DNA from: Magnetospirillum gryphiswaldense MSR-1 v2
GTDB taxonomy: Bacteria > Pseudomonadota > Alphaproteobacteria > Rhodospirillales > Magnetospirillaceae
Direction of reading: 5' to 3'
Length of the DNA: 64,000 nucleotides
NCBI RefSeq assembly: GCF_000513295.1
Contig: NC_023065.1
Coordinates: forward strand, 2,774,501 to 2,838,500
A program made the translations under genes and the position numbers. Below are positions 45,612 to 55,548 of the stretch, in pieces; the stretch's first letter is position 1, and every line of letters starts with the position of its first letter. The notes beneath the pieces were generated by a model. That model was not told where the DNA came from and made no database searches. It saw only the letters and a program-made list of their open reading frames with translations.

Positions 45612-47278
45612 TGCAGGCCTTGCTGCGCAGCCTGACCAGCCGCCCGCGTCTTCTCGCCGAGTTGCTGGCGGCTTCGCTGCTCATCAATATCCTGGGGTTG
45701 GCCAGCACCGCTTTCGTCATGCTGGTGCTGGGCCGCTACGTCCCTTACGGCATCGATGCCACCTTGGTCACCCTGAGCTTGGGCGTCACTCTGGCCTTGG
45801 CGCTGGAATTCGGTTTCCGCGAGGCCCGGCGCCGGCTGGCGGCGCAAGCCCTGGCCCCGGCAGCGCTCGAGCGCGGCAATGCTGGCTTCGCCGCCCTGGC
45901 CGGCATCAGGGCAGCGGTGTTCGATCGCCTGCCCGCCGCCGCCCGCGCCGACATCATGCGCGCGGTGGACAGCGTCGAGCGCAGCCACACTGCCCCCACC
46001 CTGACCGCGCTGCTGGACGTGCCGTTTTCGGCCCTTACTTTGTTGGCGTTGCTGCTGATCAGCCCCGCCCTGGCCCTGATCGCCGGTGTCGGCATGGCGT
46101 TGTCGGTGACCGTCACCCTGGCCGGGGAACGCTGGCTGCGCACCCGCATGGCCAATGTCCAGGCCGCCGAGCAGCGCGGCCAGCATCTGGTCGCCACCGT
46201 GCTGCGGGCCAGCGACGCCGTGCGCGCCTTCAATGCCGGCGCCTGGCTGCACCGACGCTGGAGCCAGACCCAGGCCGACCTTGCCGCCTTGCGCGGCGAC
46301 AGCGTTGCCGTTCAGGGCTTGATCTCGTCGGCAACCCAGTTTCTCACCGGCGCCCAAGGGGTGGCCATCATCGCCTATGGCGCCATCTTGTGCGTCGAGG
46401 GCACGCTGTCGACGGCGCAATTGATCGGCGCCAACATCCTGGCCGCCCGCGCCCTGGCGCCCTTGAACCGGCTGGCCCAATTGATCGAGCCCCTGGCCCG
46501 GGCCCAGTGGGCCTTGCGGCAATTGGCCGAAATCGCCCGCCTGCCGCGCGAGCAACTGGCCGGCAACGCCCTGCGCACGCTGGAGGGGCGGCTGGAATTG
46601 TCCGACATCGCCTTCGCCTATGCCGGCGCGGTGACGCCGCTGGCCGAACATCTGTCGCTGTCCGTGCCGGCGGGCGGCATCATGCTGGTGGCCGGTCCCA
46701 CCGGAGCGGGCAAGACCACCTTCGCCCGCCTGCTGCTGGGGTTGGCCGAGCCCTTGCGCGGGCGCATCCTGATCGACGGCATGGACATGCGTCAGATGAG
46801 CCTGGAATGGTGGCGCCGTCAGGTGTGCTACCTGCCGCAGGAACCGGATTTCATCGACGGCACCATCGCCGATAATTTGCGCCTCAACCATCCCGATCTG
46901 GACGATTCCGCACTGTATCGGGCCATCGCCCAGGCCGGGCTCAAATCCTGGCTCGACACCACCGCCCAAGGTCTGGACACCATGGTGGAAGATAGCGGCA
47001 AGCGCCTGCCGCCGGGCCTGCGCCGCCGCCTGGGGCTGGCCCGCGCCCTGGCTGGCAATGGCAAGGTCTGTGTGTTCGACGAACCGACCGAGGGGCTGGA
47101 CGACGAAGGCCGCGCCGCCGTTTACACCGCCTTGCGCCAATTGGCCGCCGAGGGCCGCACCTTGATCCTGTGCGGCAACGACCCGGCCCTGGCCCAGGGC
47201 TCGGGCATGCTGCTGGACCTGGGTTGCAAGCCGGTGCCGCGCGTGGTCATGGCCAAGGAGGCCCCAGGCCATGCTTGA
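45611..47278 (+). CDS. Type I secretion ABC transporter with abnormal signature motif
   Basis: A 555-residue membrane-ATPase fusion of the PrtD/HlyB type without a C39 peptidase-like domain. The membrane domain (residues 15-310) has six helices. In the ATPase domain Walker A is normal (GPTGAGKTT, 362-370), as are the Q-loop (LPQEPDF, Q410) and Walker B with catalytic glutamate (VCVFDE, 486-491). The signature that should read LSGGQ reads LPPGL (466-470), and the H-loop position holds Asn (CGND, N523) instead of His. The rest of the signature helix (RRRLGLARAL) is conserved. Stop-start overlaps link it to tolC and hlyD. Confidence 0.9.
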   Translation: MQALLRSLTSRPRLLAELLAASLLINILGLASTAFVMLVLGRYVPYGIDATLVTLSLGVTLALALEFGFREARRRLAAQALAPAALERGNAGFAALAGIRAAVFDRLPAAARADIMRAVDSVERSHTAPTLTALLDVPFSALTLLALLLISPALALIAGVGMALSVTVTLAGERWLRTRMANVQAAEQRGQHLVATVLRASDAVRAFNAGAWLHRRWSQTQADLAALRGDSVAVQGLISSATQFLTGAQGVAIIAYGAILCVEGTLSTAQLIGANILAARALAPLNRLAQLIEPLARAQWALRQLAEIARLPREQLAGNALRTLEGRLELSDIAFAYAGAVTPLAEHLSLSVPAGGIMLVAGPTGAGKTTFARLLLGLAEPLRGRILIDGMDMRQMSLEWWRRQVCYLPQEPDFIDGTIADNLRLNHPDLDDSALYRAIAQAGLKSWLDTTAQGLDTMVEDSGKRLPPGLRRRLGLARALAGNGKVCVFDEPTEGLDDEGRAAVYTALRQLAAEGRTLILCGNDPALAQGSGMLLDLGCKPVPRVVMAKEAPGHA

Positions 47279-48548
47279 GCGGCTGCTGCGCCTGGGCGGC
47301 GAACGCCTGTTCCTGTACACGGCGACGCTGTTGGTGGTGGGGTTGGCCCTGTGGTCGGCCCTGGGCCGCATCGACATCGTCGCCCATGCGACCGGCGAGG
47401 TGATCCCGTCGTCGCAGGTCAAGAGCGTGCAGCACCTGGAAGGCGGCATCGTCGCCGAAATCCTGGTGCGCGAGGGCCAAAGGGTGGCCGCCGACCAGCC
47501 GTTGCTGGCCCTGCAATCCATCAGCTCGGATGCCCAGGTGGACGAATTGGGGGTGCGCCTGACCGCCCTGGCCCTGGACGTCGCCCGCCTGCAGGCGGAA
47601 GCCGCCGGGTCCAGTGATCTGGAGCTGCCGCCCGCCCTGCTGCGCGACCATCCGGCGGAAAGTCAGCGCACCCAGGCGCTGTTCCGCTCGCGCCGCGACA
47701 ATTACCAATCGGCCATCGCCAGCCAGCAAAAGGCCATCGGCCAGCGGGAACAGGCGGTGGCGGAAATCTCGGCCCGGCTGCGCAACACCCGCAATTCCCT
47801 GGGGCTGATCGACGAGCAGGTGCGCATCAGCAACGATCTTTTACGCGACAACCTGACCAACCGTTACAACCACCTCGCCCTGCTGCGCGATCAGTCCAAC
47901 CTGCGTTCGCGCATGGACGAAGATGCCATCGCCGTGCGCCGGGGCGAATTGGCCATCGAGGAAGCGCGCTCGCAGATCAACGGCATCCGCCATGCGCACG
48001 AGCAGGAGGTCAAGGAGCAACTGGCCGCCGCCTTGCGCGAACACGACGAGTTGCAGCAACGCAGCCGCCGACTATCCGACAGCCAAAGCCGTACGGTGTT
48101 GCGTTCACCGGTGGATGGTTTCGTCAAGACCTTGCACGTGGTCACCCAAGGCGGCGTCATCCAGCCGGGCAAGACGGTGGTGGACATCGTCCCCGCCGAT
48201 GACCGCCTGATCGTCGAGGGCCGGTTGCCGGTCTACGAGGTGGGCCATGTGAGCGTCGGCCAGCCGACCAGGATCAGCCTGTCATCGGCGGAATCAACCC
48301 GCTTCGGCACTATCGGCGGCACCGTCATCCACATCAGTCCCGATACCCTGGTCAGCCAGGACAGCGGCGCCTATTACCGGGTCAGGGTGGAAACCAATGC
48401 CGACCACTTCGCCAGCGCCGGCCAGCGTTATCAGCTTTATCCCGGTGTGCAGGTGGATATCAGCATCATCACCGGCACGCGCTCGGTGCTGGATTATCTG
48501 CTGACCCCGTTCCTGGGCTATGCCGACAAGGCCTTGCAGGAACGCTGA
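47271..48548 (+). CDS. HlyD-family membrane fusion protein of type I secretion
   Basis: A 425-residue periplasmic adaptor. One N-terminal membrane helix (about residues 12-32) is followed by the first lipoyl half (ATGEVIPSSQVKSVQHLEGGIVAEILVREGQ), a long coiled coil (about 95-270), the second lipoyl half (LRSPVDGFVKTLHVVTQGGVIQPG) and a beta-barrel domain (SAESTRFGTIGGTVIHISPDTL). It would join the ABC protein to TolC. ATG 47271 lies inside the last codons of the ABC gene. Last gene of the operon, and convergent with the HD-GYP gene ten bases away. Confidence 0.94.
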   Translation: MLERLLRLGGERLFLYTATLLVVGLALWSALGRIDIVAHATGEVIPSSQVKSVQHLEGGIVAEILVREGQRVAADQPLLALQSISSDAQVDELGVRLTALALDVARLQAEAAGSSDLELPPALLRDHPAESQRTQALFRSRRDNYQSAIASQQKAIGQREQAVAEISARLRNTRNSLGLIDEQVRISNDLLRDNLTNRYNHLALLRDQSNLRSRMDEDAIAVRRGELAIEEARSQINGIRHAHEQEVKEQLAAALREHDELQQRSRRLSDSQSRTVLRSPVDGFVKTLHVVTQGGVIQPGKTVVDIVPADDRLIVEGRLPVYEVGHVSVGQPTRISLSSAESTRFGTIGGTVIHISPDTLVSQDSGAYYRVRVETNADHFASAGQRYQLYPGVQVDISIITGTRSVLDYLLTPFLGYADKALQER

Positions 48549-48558
48549 GGGGAAAACC

Positions 48559-50331
48559 CTATTCCGCCGCCTTGGGCAGGTATTGGGTGATGTCGACGGC
48601 ATCCACCTGTTCCGGCTTCAGGTATTGCTCGGCATAAGTCTTCCACACCCCCGATTGCAGGAACAAGACCCACAGATCGGGATCGATGTGCTTGTCCTTG
48701 ACCATGAACGACATGATCTTCAGCGATTCCGACAGCGTCTTCGGCTTTTTGTAGGGGCGGTCGGCGGCGGTCAGCGCCTCGAAGATATCGGCGATGGCCA
48801 TCATCCGGGCCGGGTCGCTCATCTGTTGGCGCGTCAGGCTCTTGGGATAGCCGGTGCCGTCCATCTTTTCGTGGTGGCCACCGGCCCATTCCGGCACCCG
48901 GGCCAGATTCTTGGGGAAGGGCAGCGCCTTCAGCATCAGGATGGTCTGGGTGATGTGTTCGTTGATCTTGAAACGGTCCTCGGCGGTCAGGGTGCCGCGA
49001 CCGATGGACAGATTGTAGATTTCGCCCAGATTGTACTTCTGGGCGCAGGGCCGCATGGTGAAGCCCTCGGCATCGTATTGCGACAGGTCGAAGGCCACTT
49101 CGTGCGGGATGATGTGCCAATCCTTGTCGGACAGCACCTTTTCCTGCACCGGCGGCTTCGGCTGTTCACCGTGACGGCGGCGCATCTCGTCAATGGACAG
49201 GCCCAAGGTGTCGTCGATGGTCCGGGTCCAGGTGATCTCGGCGATGCGCTTCATGCGCTCGATGCGTTCGGGCGCCATGAACTCGCCGCCCACATTGCAC
49301 TCGGCGATAAAGGCGAAATCGTCGTCCAACTCGGCCAGACGGGCATCGAGGGCGGCCTTCAGCGCGGTTTCCGGCTGTTCCTCGGCCAGCACCCCTTGCA
49401 GGTAATCGATCACCGCATCGCGCTTCAACACCTCGAAGCGCATGCGCACCTCGTGGATACGGTTATAGATGGTCTCAAGCTTGGTCGCCTTGTCGACGAT
49501 GTATTCCGGCGTCGTCACCTTGCCGCAATCGTGCAGGCCGGCGGCGACCTCAAGCTCGTACCATTCCTCGTCGGTGAGGTGGAAATCCTTGTAAGGCCCC
49601 TCTTGCTGCTCGCAGGCGGCACGGGCGAGCATGAAGGTGAGCGCCGGAACGCGGTTGCAGTGCCCGCCGGTATACGGGCTCTTGGCGTCGATGCTGCCGG
49701 CGATCACTTGAATGAAGCTTTTGAACAGATGTTTCTGCGCTTCGATCAGGCGCTGGTTGTCGAGCGCCACCGCCGCCTGCGACGCCAAGGCCTCGATCAA
49801 GGGGGTGATGTCGGGACCGAAGGCGATGACGGTGTTTTTGCGGTCGCGGGCGTTGATCAGCTGCAACACGCCGATCACTTCGTTTTCATAATTCTTGAGC
49901 GGCACGGTCAGGAACGATTTCGACCGATAGCCGGTCTTGGCGTCGAACGCCTTGGTGCCGGAAAAGTCGAACTTGTCCACGTCATAGGCGTCGGTGATGT
50001 TCACCGTGGTGCCCGACAGGGCGCAATAGGACGACACGTTCTTGTGGTTGGGATTGCCCTGGTCGTCGTGCAGCTTCAACGGCGGGAACGGGATGGGCTT
50101 GCCGGTGGTGCCGCCCATGGCCACGTCGAGCGTGTCGTTCAGCATGATCTCGAACTTGAGACCGTCCTTGTGCTCGGTGACCAGGTACAGCGTCCCGCCA
50201 TCGGCGTTGGTCATGGACTTGGCGCCAAGCAGAATCTTTTCCATCAGCCGGTTATGATTGCGCTCGGCCGACAGGGCGATGCCCAGTTCGATCAGCGTGC
50301 GATAGCGTTGTTCCTGCGACGCGGCAGCCAT
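48559..50331 (-). CDS. GAF-HD-GYP phosphodiesterase with large insertion
   Basis: A 590-residue cytoplasmic protein. Residues about 20-195 are a GAF domain (LIELGIALSAERNHNRLMEKIL; LTVPLKNYENEVIGVLQLIN). An HD-GYP domain follows: GGHCNRV (222-228), the HD pair in GLHDCGKVTTPEYIVDK (H267, D268), and HHEKMDGTGYP (486-496). The HD and GYP motifs are normally 55-65 residues apart; here about 220 separate them, so an extra helical segment (about 300-440) is inserted. The metal ligands look intact, so c-di-GMP hydrolysis is plausible. Divergent from ubiD. Confidence 0.92.
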   Translation of the reverse strand: MAAASQEQRYRTLIELGIALSAERNHNRLMEKILLGAKSMTNADGGTLYLVTEHKDGLKFEIMLNDTLDVAMGGTTGKPIPFPPLKLHDDQGNPNHKNVSSYCALSGTTVNITDAYDVDKFDFSGTKAFDAKTGYRSKSFLTVPLKNYENEVIGVLQLINARDRKNTVIAFGPDITPLIEALASQAAVALDNQRLIEAQKHLFKSFIQVIAGSIDAKSPYTGGHCNRVPALTFMLARAACEQQEGPYKDFHLTDEEWYELEVAAGLHDCGKVTTPEYIVDKATKLETIYNRIHEVRMRFEVLKRDAVIDYLQGVLAEEQPETALKAALDARLAELDDDFAFIAECNVGGEFMAPERIERMKRIAEITWTRTIDDTLGLSIDEMRRRHGEQPKPPVQEKVLSDKDWHIIPHEVAFDLSQYDAEGFTMRPCAQKYNLGEIYNLSIGRGTLTAEDRFKINEHITQTILMLKALPFPKNLARVPEWAGGHHEKMDGTGYPKSLTRQQMSDPARMMAIADIFEALTAADRPYKKPKTLSESLKIMSFMVKDKHIDPDLWVLFLQSGVWKTYAEQYLKPEQVDAVDITQYLPKAAE

Positions 50332-50489
50332 GTACCCTTGCTCCCCGTATGGCCTGTCCGCAATTGGCCTGTGCGGACCCTATTAAGGGTACAGCCAAAC
50401 CCCTTTCAGGCCAAGGCGTCTAAAGGCGTAGGGTTGACGCCCGATGGCTTCTGGCGCTTTCTTGTGCGCGTCAGAAAGCGGAGGCTACG

Positions 50490-52004
50490 GTGTCTTACGA
50501 TTCATTGCGCGACTTCATGCGCCATCTTGAAACCCAGGGTCGTTTGGTGCGGGTCACCGCCCCCGTCTCCCCCGCTTTGGAAATGACCGAGATCCAGACC
50601 CGCCTGCTGGCCGAGGGCGGCCCGGCGGTGTTGTTCGAGAACGTCATCCGCCCCGATGGCGGCAAATATGCCATGCCGGTGCTGGTCAATCTGTTCGGCA
50701 CGGTGGAGCGCGTCGCCTGGGGCATGAACCGCGAGCCGCACCAACTGCGCGAAGTGGGCGAGACCCTGGCCTTCCTCAAGCAGCCGGAACCGCCTGGCGG
50801 CTGGCGCGAGGCCATGGAAATGCTGCCCCTGATCAAGACGGTGATGGCGATGAAGCCGAAAACCGTGGGAAGCGCGCCGTGCCAACAGGTGGTGCTGACC
50901 GGCGACGACGTGGATTTGTCGCGGCTTCCCATCCAAAGCTGCTGGCCGGGCGAGCCGGCGCCCCTGATCACCTGGCCGCTGGTGGTTACCCAAGGCCCCG
51001 ACCCCAAGGGCGACAAGCGCGACGCCTTCAACCTGGGCATCTACCGCATGCAGGTGACCGGCAAGAACACCACCTTGATGCGCTGGCTGAAGCATAGGGG
51101 CGGCGCCCAGCATTATCAGCGCTGGGGCCAGGGCAAGCGCCAGCCCATGCCGGCAGCGGTGGTTTTGGGCGCCGATCCCGGCACCATCCTGGCCGCCGTC
51201 ACCCCGGTGCCCGACACGTTGAGCGAATACCAGTTCGCCGGCCTGCTGCGCGGCAAGAAGGTGGAACTGGTCGATTGCAAGACGGTGCCCCTGAAGGTGC
51301 CGGCCGAGGCCGAGATCGTGCTGGAAGGCCATGTCATGCTGGACGAGTTCGGCCCCGAAGGCCCGTACGGCGACCACACCGGCTATTACAATTCGGTCGA
51401 GGATTTCCCCGTCTTCCGGGTTTCGGCCATCACCATGCGCCGCGATCCCATCTATCTGTCCACCTTCACCGGGCGCCCGCCGGACGAACCGTCGGTGCTG
51501 GGCGAGGCGCTGAACGAGGTGTTCATCCCGCTCTTGACCCAGCAATTCCCCGAGATCGTCGATTTCTGGCTGCCGCCCGAGGGCTGTTCCTACCGCATCG
51601 CCGTGGTCAGCATGAAGAAGGCCTATCCCGGCCATGCCAAGCGGGTGATGATGGGGGTGTGGTCGTTCCTGCGCCAGTTCATGTACACCAAATTCGTCAT
51701 CGTCGTGGATGACGACATCAACGCGCGCGACTGGAAAGACGTCATGTGGGCCATGTCCACCCGCATGGACCCGGCCCGCGACATCACCGTCATCGAGGGC
51801 ACCCCCATCGACTACCTGGATTTCGCCAGCCCTGAATCGGGCCTGGGCGGCAAGCTGGGCCTGGACGCCACCAACAAATGGCCGCCGGAAACCAAACGGG
51901 AATGGGGCGAAAAGATCCAGATGGACCAGGACGTCATCGACACAGTGAACAAGCGCTGGGCCGAATACGGTCTGCCGGGATCGGGCAAGCCGATCTGGAA
52001 ATAG
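50490..52004 (+). CDS. ubiD: UbiD-family 4-hydroxy-3-polyprenylbenzoate decarboxylase
   Basis: A 504-residue prenylated-FMN decarboxylase of ubiquinone synthesis. Family marks are [30 protein letters not shown], the nucleotide-binding [18 protein letters not shown] (with the KN-T metal site), [29 protein letters not shown] with its catalytic acidic pair, and [20 protein letters not shown]. It begins with GTG 50490, six bases after GGAGG. The flavin prenyltransferase gene ubiX, which supplies its cofactor, is not nearby. Confidence 0.95.
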   Translation: MSYDSLRDFMRHLETQGRLVRVTAPVSPALEMTEIQTRLLAEGGPAVLFENVIRPDGGKYAMPVLVNLFGTVERVAWGMNREPHQLREVGETLAFLKQPEPPGGWREAMEMLPLIKTVMAMKPKTVGSAPCQQVVLTGDDVDLSRLPIQSCWPGEPAPLITWPLVVTQGPDPKGDKRDAFNLGIYRMQVTGKNTTLMRWLKHRGGAQHYQRWGQGKRQPMPAAVVLGADPGTILAAVTPVPDTLSEYQFAGLLRGKKVELVDCKTVPLKVPAEAEIVLEGHVMLDEFGPEGPYGDHTGYYNSVEDFPVFRVSAITMRRDPIYLSTFTGRPPDEPSVLGEALNEVFIPLLTQQFPEIVDFWLPPEGCSYRIAVVSMKKAYPGHAKRVMMGVWSFLRQFMYTKFVIVVDDDINARDWKDVMWAMSTRMDPARDITVIEGTPIDYLDFASPESGLGGKLGLDATNKWPPETKREWGEKIQMDQDVIDTVNKRWAEYGLPGSGKPIWK

Positions 52005-52079
52005 CCCCCCTTGCCGCAAGGCCAAATCAGGCATAGCCTCGAAACCATTGGTTATAGGGTGGGATAGGGGGATTTCATC

Positions 52080-53594
52080 ATGTTCGAGGCTGCCGAGCTG
52101 GGCCGCAAGGTCACGCGTGAGGAATTCGACGCCATCGCGCCGCAATTGCGCACCGAATTGCTGGAGGTGCAGCGCCGCCTGCGCGAGGCCGACTTCCCCG
52201 TCATCATCGTCTTCGGCGGCGTCGACGGCGCCGGCAAGAACGAAACCGCCAATCTGCTCAACGAATGGATGGACCCGCGCTGGACGGTGACCCGCGCCTA
52301 TAGCCGCCCGTCAGACGAGGAATCGGACCGTCCGCCGTTCTGGCGCTTTTGGCGCGATCTGCCGTCCAAGGGCAAGATCGGCATGTTCCTGTCGTCGTGG
52401 TATCACGCGCCGCTGCTGGACCGCGTCCACGGTCAAATCAGCGTCGCCGAAATGGACGAGCGGCTGATCCGCATCAACCACTTTGAAAAAGCCCTGGCCG
52501 ATGACGGCGCCCTGGTCATCAAGTTCTGGATGCACCTGTCGAAGAAGGCGCAGAAGAAGCGGCTGAAGAAGCTGGAGGACGACCCGCTGACCGCTTGGCA
52601 GGTCACCCCGGTGGATTGGGAACACTGGAAAATGTACGACAAGTTCGTCGGCGCCGCCGAACGGCTGATCATGCAGACCTCCAAGGGCCATGCGCTGTGG
52701 CACATCGTCGAGGGCGCCGATGCCCGCTATCGCTATTCGGTGGTGCTCAACACCCTGAAAGACGCCATCACCGCCCATCTCGACCGGCGCGAAGCGCAAA
52801 AGAAGGTGGCGGCTGAGTTGAAAAAACCCAAAACCGCCAAAAAGCCGGCGCCGGAAATCCTGACCAAGCAACCGTCCATCCTGTCGTCGCTGGACATGAC
52901 GCAAAACCTGGACGGCGATGATTATAACCAAAAATTGCAGGAGCAGCGCGCCCGCCTGTCGACCCTGCACCGCCGGGCCAAGGACAAGGGCGTGTCCACC
53001 GTCTTGGTGTTCGAGGGTTGGGACGCCGCCGGCAAGGGCGGCACCATCCGCCGCCTGACCAATGCGTTGAATGCGCGCGACTATCAGGTCATCCCCATCG
53101 CCGCGCCGACCGAGGAAGAGCGCGCCCAGCATTATCTGTGGCGGTTCTGGCGCCATCTGTCGCGCGCCGGTCGCGTCACCATCTTCGACCGCTCGTGGTA
53201 TGGCCGCGTGCTGGTGGAACGGGTCGAGGGCTTTTGCACCGACGATGCCTGGCAACGGGCCTATGGCGAAATCAACGACTTCGAGGAACAGATCGTCGAA
53301 GCCGGCCACGTCTTATGCAAATTCTGGCTGCACATCACGCCGGAAGAGCAGCTCGCCCGCTTCAACCAGCGCAGCGAAATCGAATACAAACAGTGGAAGC
53401 TGACCGACGAGGATTGGCGCAACCGCGAGAAATGGGGCGCCTACGAAACCGCCGTCAATCACATGGTCGAACAGACCTCGACCCAGATCGCGCCATGGAC
53501 CCTGGTTGAAGCCAACAGCAAAACCTGGGCCCGCGTCAAAGTATTGCGCACAGTCTGCGATGCATTGGAAGCCGGTCTGAAAAAAAGCAAATAG
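52080..53594 (+). CDS. pap: Two-domain PPK2 polyphosphate:AMP phosphotransferase
   Basis: A 504-residue protein made of two tandem PPK2 domains, the layout of polyphosphate:AMP phosphotransferase, which makes ADP from AMP with polyphosphate. Domain 1 (about 1-240) has the P-loop VDGAGKNE; domain 2 (about 270-504) has EGWDAAGKGGTIRRLT, followed by FDRSWYGRVLVERVEGF. In known class II enzymes the second copy is the catalytic one, and here too its motifs are the more canonical. A Lys/Pro linker joins them. ATG 52080; single-gene unit. Confidence 0.9.
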   Translation: MFEAAELGRKVTREEFDAIAPQLRTELLEVQRRLREADFPVIIVFGGVDGAGKNETANLLNEWMDPRWTVTRAYSRPSDEESDRPPFWRFWRDLPSKGKIGMFLSSWYHAPLLDRVHGQISVAEMDERLIRINHFEKALADDGALVIKFWMHLSKKAQKKRLKKLEDDPLTAWQVTPVDWEHWKMYDKFVGAAERLIMQTSKGHALWHIVEGADARYRYSVVLNTLKDAITAHLDRREAQKKVAAELKKPKTAKKPAPEILTKQPSILSSLDMTQNLDGDDYNQKLQEQRARLSTLHRRAKDKGVSTVLVFEGWDAAGKGGTIRRLTNALNARDYQVIPIAAPTEEERAQHYLWRFWRHLSRAGRVTIFDRSWYGRVLVERVEGFCTDDAWQRAYGEINDFEEQIVEAGHVLCKFWLHITPEEQLARFNQRSEIEYKQWKLTDEDWRNREKWGAYETAVNHMVEQTSTQIAPWTLVEANSKTWARVKVLRTVCDALEAGLKKSK

Positions 53595-53621
53595 CTCATT
53601 AACAATAACCACAGGTAGAAT

Positions 53622-53640
53622 ACTATACTATTAGTATAGT
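53622..53640. promoter_or_regulatory. Perfect palindrome upstream of the Cache chemoreceptor
   Basis: ACTATACTATTAGTATAGT has nine-base arms around a single T. It is AT-rich in a GC-rich genome and about 80 bases before the receptor start. It is a candidate operator; there is no T tail after it. Confidence 0.5.
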
Positions 53641-53721
53641 TGACCGATTCTAACCGTTCGTATAAGCCCCTCCCTAACCGACGTCACAAAAAAATCATCG
53701 TCGGACGGGAGGAATGGAATC

Positions 53722-55404
53722 ATGCGCATAGGCGGACGCCTGTGGCTGGTCGTGGCCGTGTCCATGCTGGGCACCTTGGTCGTGGCCGGTCTGGCCCTGA
53801 AGCAAACCCGCGGCGACCTGATGGAGGGCCGCGAGACCAAGACCCGGCACATCGTCGAGGTGGGGCGCTCCCTTCTGGCCCATTATCAGGCCGAGGAACA
53901 GGCGGGACGACTATCGCGCGACGCCGCCCAGGCCCAGGCCCTGTCCGCCCTGTCCGCCCTGCGCTACGAGGGCACCGAGTATCTGTGGGTGCACCAAAAG
54001 ACCGGCTCGATCATGCTGGCCCATCCCAATGCCAAGTTGATCGGCACCAGCGTCGATGCCATGCAGGACAAGGCCGGCGGCTATCTGTTCCGTCGCATGA
54101 ATGCCGAGGTGGACAAGGCCGGCGCCGGTTTCGTCACCTATGACTGGCCCAAGCCGGGTCAGGACAAGGCGGTACCCAAACTATCCTATGTGGCCGGCTT
54201 CGCCCCATGGGACTGGGTGGTCGGCACCGGCATCTATATCGATGACGTCGACGGCACCTTCGCCACCCGCGCCGGCCTGTTCGGCCTGGGCGTGCTGGTG
54301 GTGGTGGCCGCTGTCGGCCTGATCGCCACCTTGATCGGTCGTTCCATCACCCGCCCCTTGGGCGACGTCACCGCCGCCATCAAACGATTGACCAACGACG
54401 AACACGGCTTCGACATCGCCCATACCGGACGGGTCGACGAAGTGGGCGACCTCGCGCGTGGGCTGGTCATTTTCCGCGATCACGTGGAAGCGGCCGAGCG
54501 CGCCAATACCGCCCGCCAGGCCGAACAAGAGGTGCAGATGCGCCGTCAGGCCCGCATCGCCGAACTGACCCTTCAGTTCGACCAGACCACCGCCGGCATC
54601 ATCAAGACGGTGGCCTCTGCCGCCACCCAGATGCAGGCGACCAGCCAAAGCATGTCGGCCATCGCCGCCCAGACCAGCCAGCAATCCACCAACGTGGCCA
54701 GCGCCGCCGGCAGCGCTGCCGTCAGCGTACAGACGGTGGCCGCCGCCACCGAGGAATTGTCGGCGACCGAGGCGGAAATCGCCCGTCAGGTGGAAACCTC
54801 GACCCAGATCGCCAATTCCGCCGTTGCCCAGGCCCAGCATTCCAGCGCCATCGTCGAGTCATTGAACCAGACCACCCGCCGTATCGGCGAAGTGGTCGGC
54901 CTGATCAGCGAAATCGCCAGCCAGACCAACCTGTTGGCGCTTAATGCCACCATCGAGGCGGCCCGCGCCGGCGATTCCGGCAAAGGCTTCGCCGTGGTCG
55001 CCGGCGAGGTCAAGTCGCTGGCCAACCAAACCACGCGGGCGACGACGGAGATCAGCGAACAGATCAGCGCCGTCCAGGCCAGCGCCCGCGAAGCGGCGGA
55101 AGCCATCGATTCCATCGTCGGCATCATCAGCCAGATCGGCCATGCCTCGGCGGAAGTGGCGGCGGCGGTGGAACAGCAGACCGCCGCCACCCACGAGATC
55201 GCCCGCTCCATCGAAACCGCGGCCAACGATACCCACGAAGTGTCGGCCAATATCGCTCAGGTCAGCATCGCCGCCACCACCGCCGGCCATACCGCCCACG
55301 AAGTGCTGGCCGCCGCCGGCGAATTGTCGAGCCAGGCGGAAAGCCTGCGCCTGCACGTGGAAAGCTTCCTGTCCGGTGTGCGCGAGGCCGGTCAGGCCGC
55401 GTGA
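53722..55404 (+). CDS. Cache-domain methyl-accepting chemotaxis protein
   Basis: A 560-residue chemoreceptor. Between membrane helices at about 7-27 and 188-210 lies a single Cache domain: YEGTEYLWVHQKTGSIMLAHP, then FAPWDWVVGTGIYIDD. HAMP (about 211-265) and a signalling coiled coil follow with the tip [19 protein letters not shown] and [18 protein letters not shown]. The sensor is of the same type as in the two GGDEF proteins at 32-36 kb, so similar small organic acids may be detected, which is inference. It ends in VREAGQAA with no pentapeptide. GGGAGGA precedes ATG 53722. tRNA-Leu follows. Confidence 0.95.
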   Translation: MRIGGRLWLVVAVSMLGTLVVAGLALKQTRGDLMEGRETKTRHIVEVGRSLLAHYQAEEQAGRLSRDAAQAQALSALSALRYEGTEYLWVHQKTGSIMLAHPNAKLIGTSVDAMQDKAGGYLFRRMNAEVDKAGAGFVTYDWPKPGQDKAVPKLSYVAGFAPWDWVVGTGIYIDDVDGTFATRAGLFGLGVLVVVAAVGLIATLIGRSITRPLGDVTAAIKRLTNDEHGFDIAHTGRVDEVGDLARGLVIFRDHVEAAERANTARQAEQEVQMRRQARIAELTLQFDQTTAGIIKTVASAATQMQATSQSMSAIAAQTSQQSTNVASAAGSAAVSVQTVAAATEELSATEAEIARQVETSTQIANSAVAQAQHSSAIVESLNQTTRRIGEVVGLISEIASQTNLLALNATIEAARAGDSGKGFAVVAGEVKSLANQTTRATTEISEQISAVQASAREAAEAIDSIVGIISQIGHASAEVAAAVEQQTAATHEIARSIETAANDTHEVSANIAQVSIAATTAGHTAHEVLAAAGELSSQAESLRLHVESFLSGVREAGQAA

Positions 55405-55457
55405 AAATCGCGGGGGTGACGACGGGTGACGGCTTGCGTTATAAGACGCGGGGCCAC

Positions 55458-55541
55458 GGGGACGTGGTGAAATGGTAAACACTGACGACTTAAAATCGTC
55501 CGGCTTCGGCCTTGCGGGTTCAAGTCCCGCCGTCCCCACCA
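55458..55541 (+). tRNA. tRNA-Leu (anticodon UAA)
   Basis: GGGGACG (55458-55464) pairs with CGTCCCC (55531-55537) as acceptor stem, then ACCA, so CCA is encoded. The anticodon loop ACTTAAAAT presents TAA, which reads UUA/UUG. A long variable arm (CCGGCTTCGGCC region) fits a class II tRNA, and the T loop reads GGTTCAAGTCC. Length 84. Confidence 0.95.
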
Positions 55542-55548
55542 ACTGCCC

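Noticed and set aside
45236-47521. A 761-codon minus-strand frame opposite the ABC transporter gene
   Set aside because: Shadow frame; it has no start context and low-complexity composition.
55458-55541. tRNA-Leu as an integration site of a mobile element
   Set aside because: No integrase gene, no partial tRNA repeat and no foreign-looking composition on either side.
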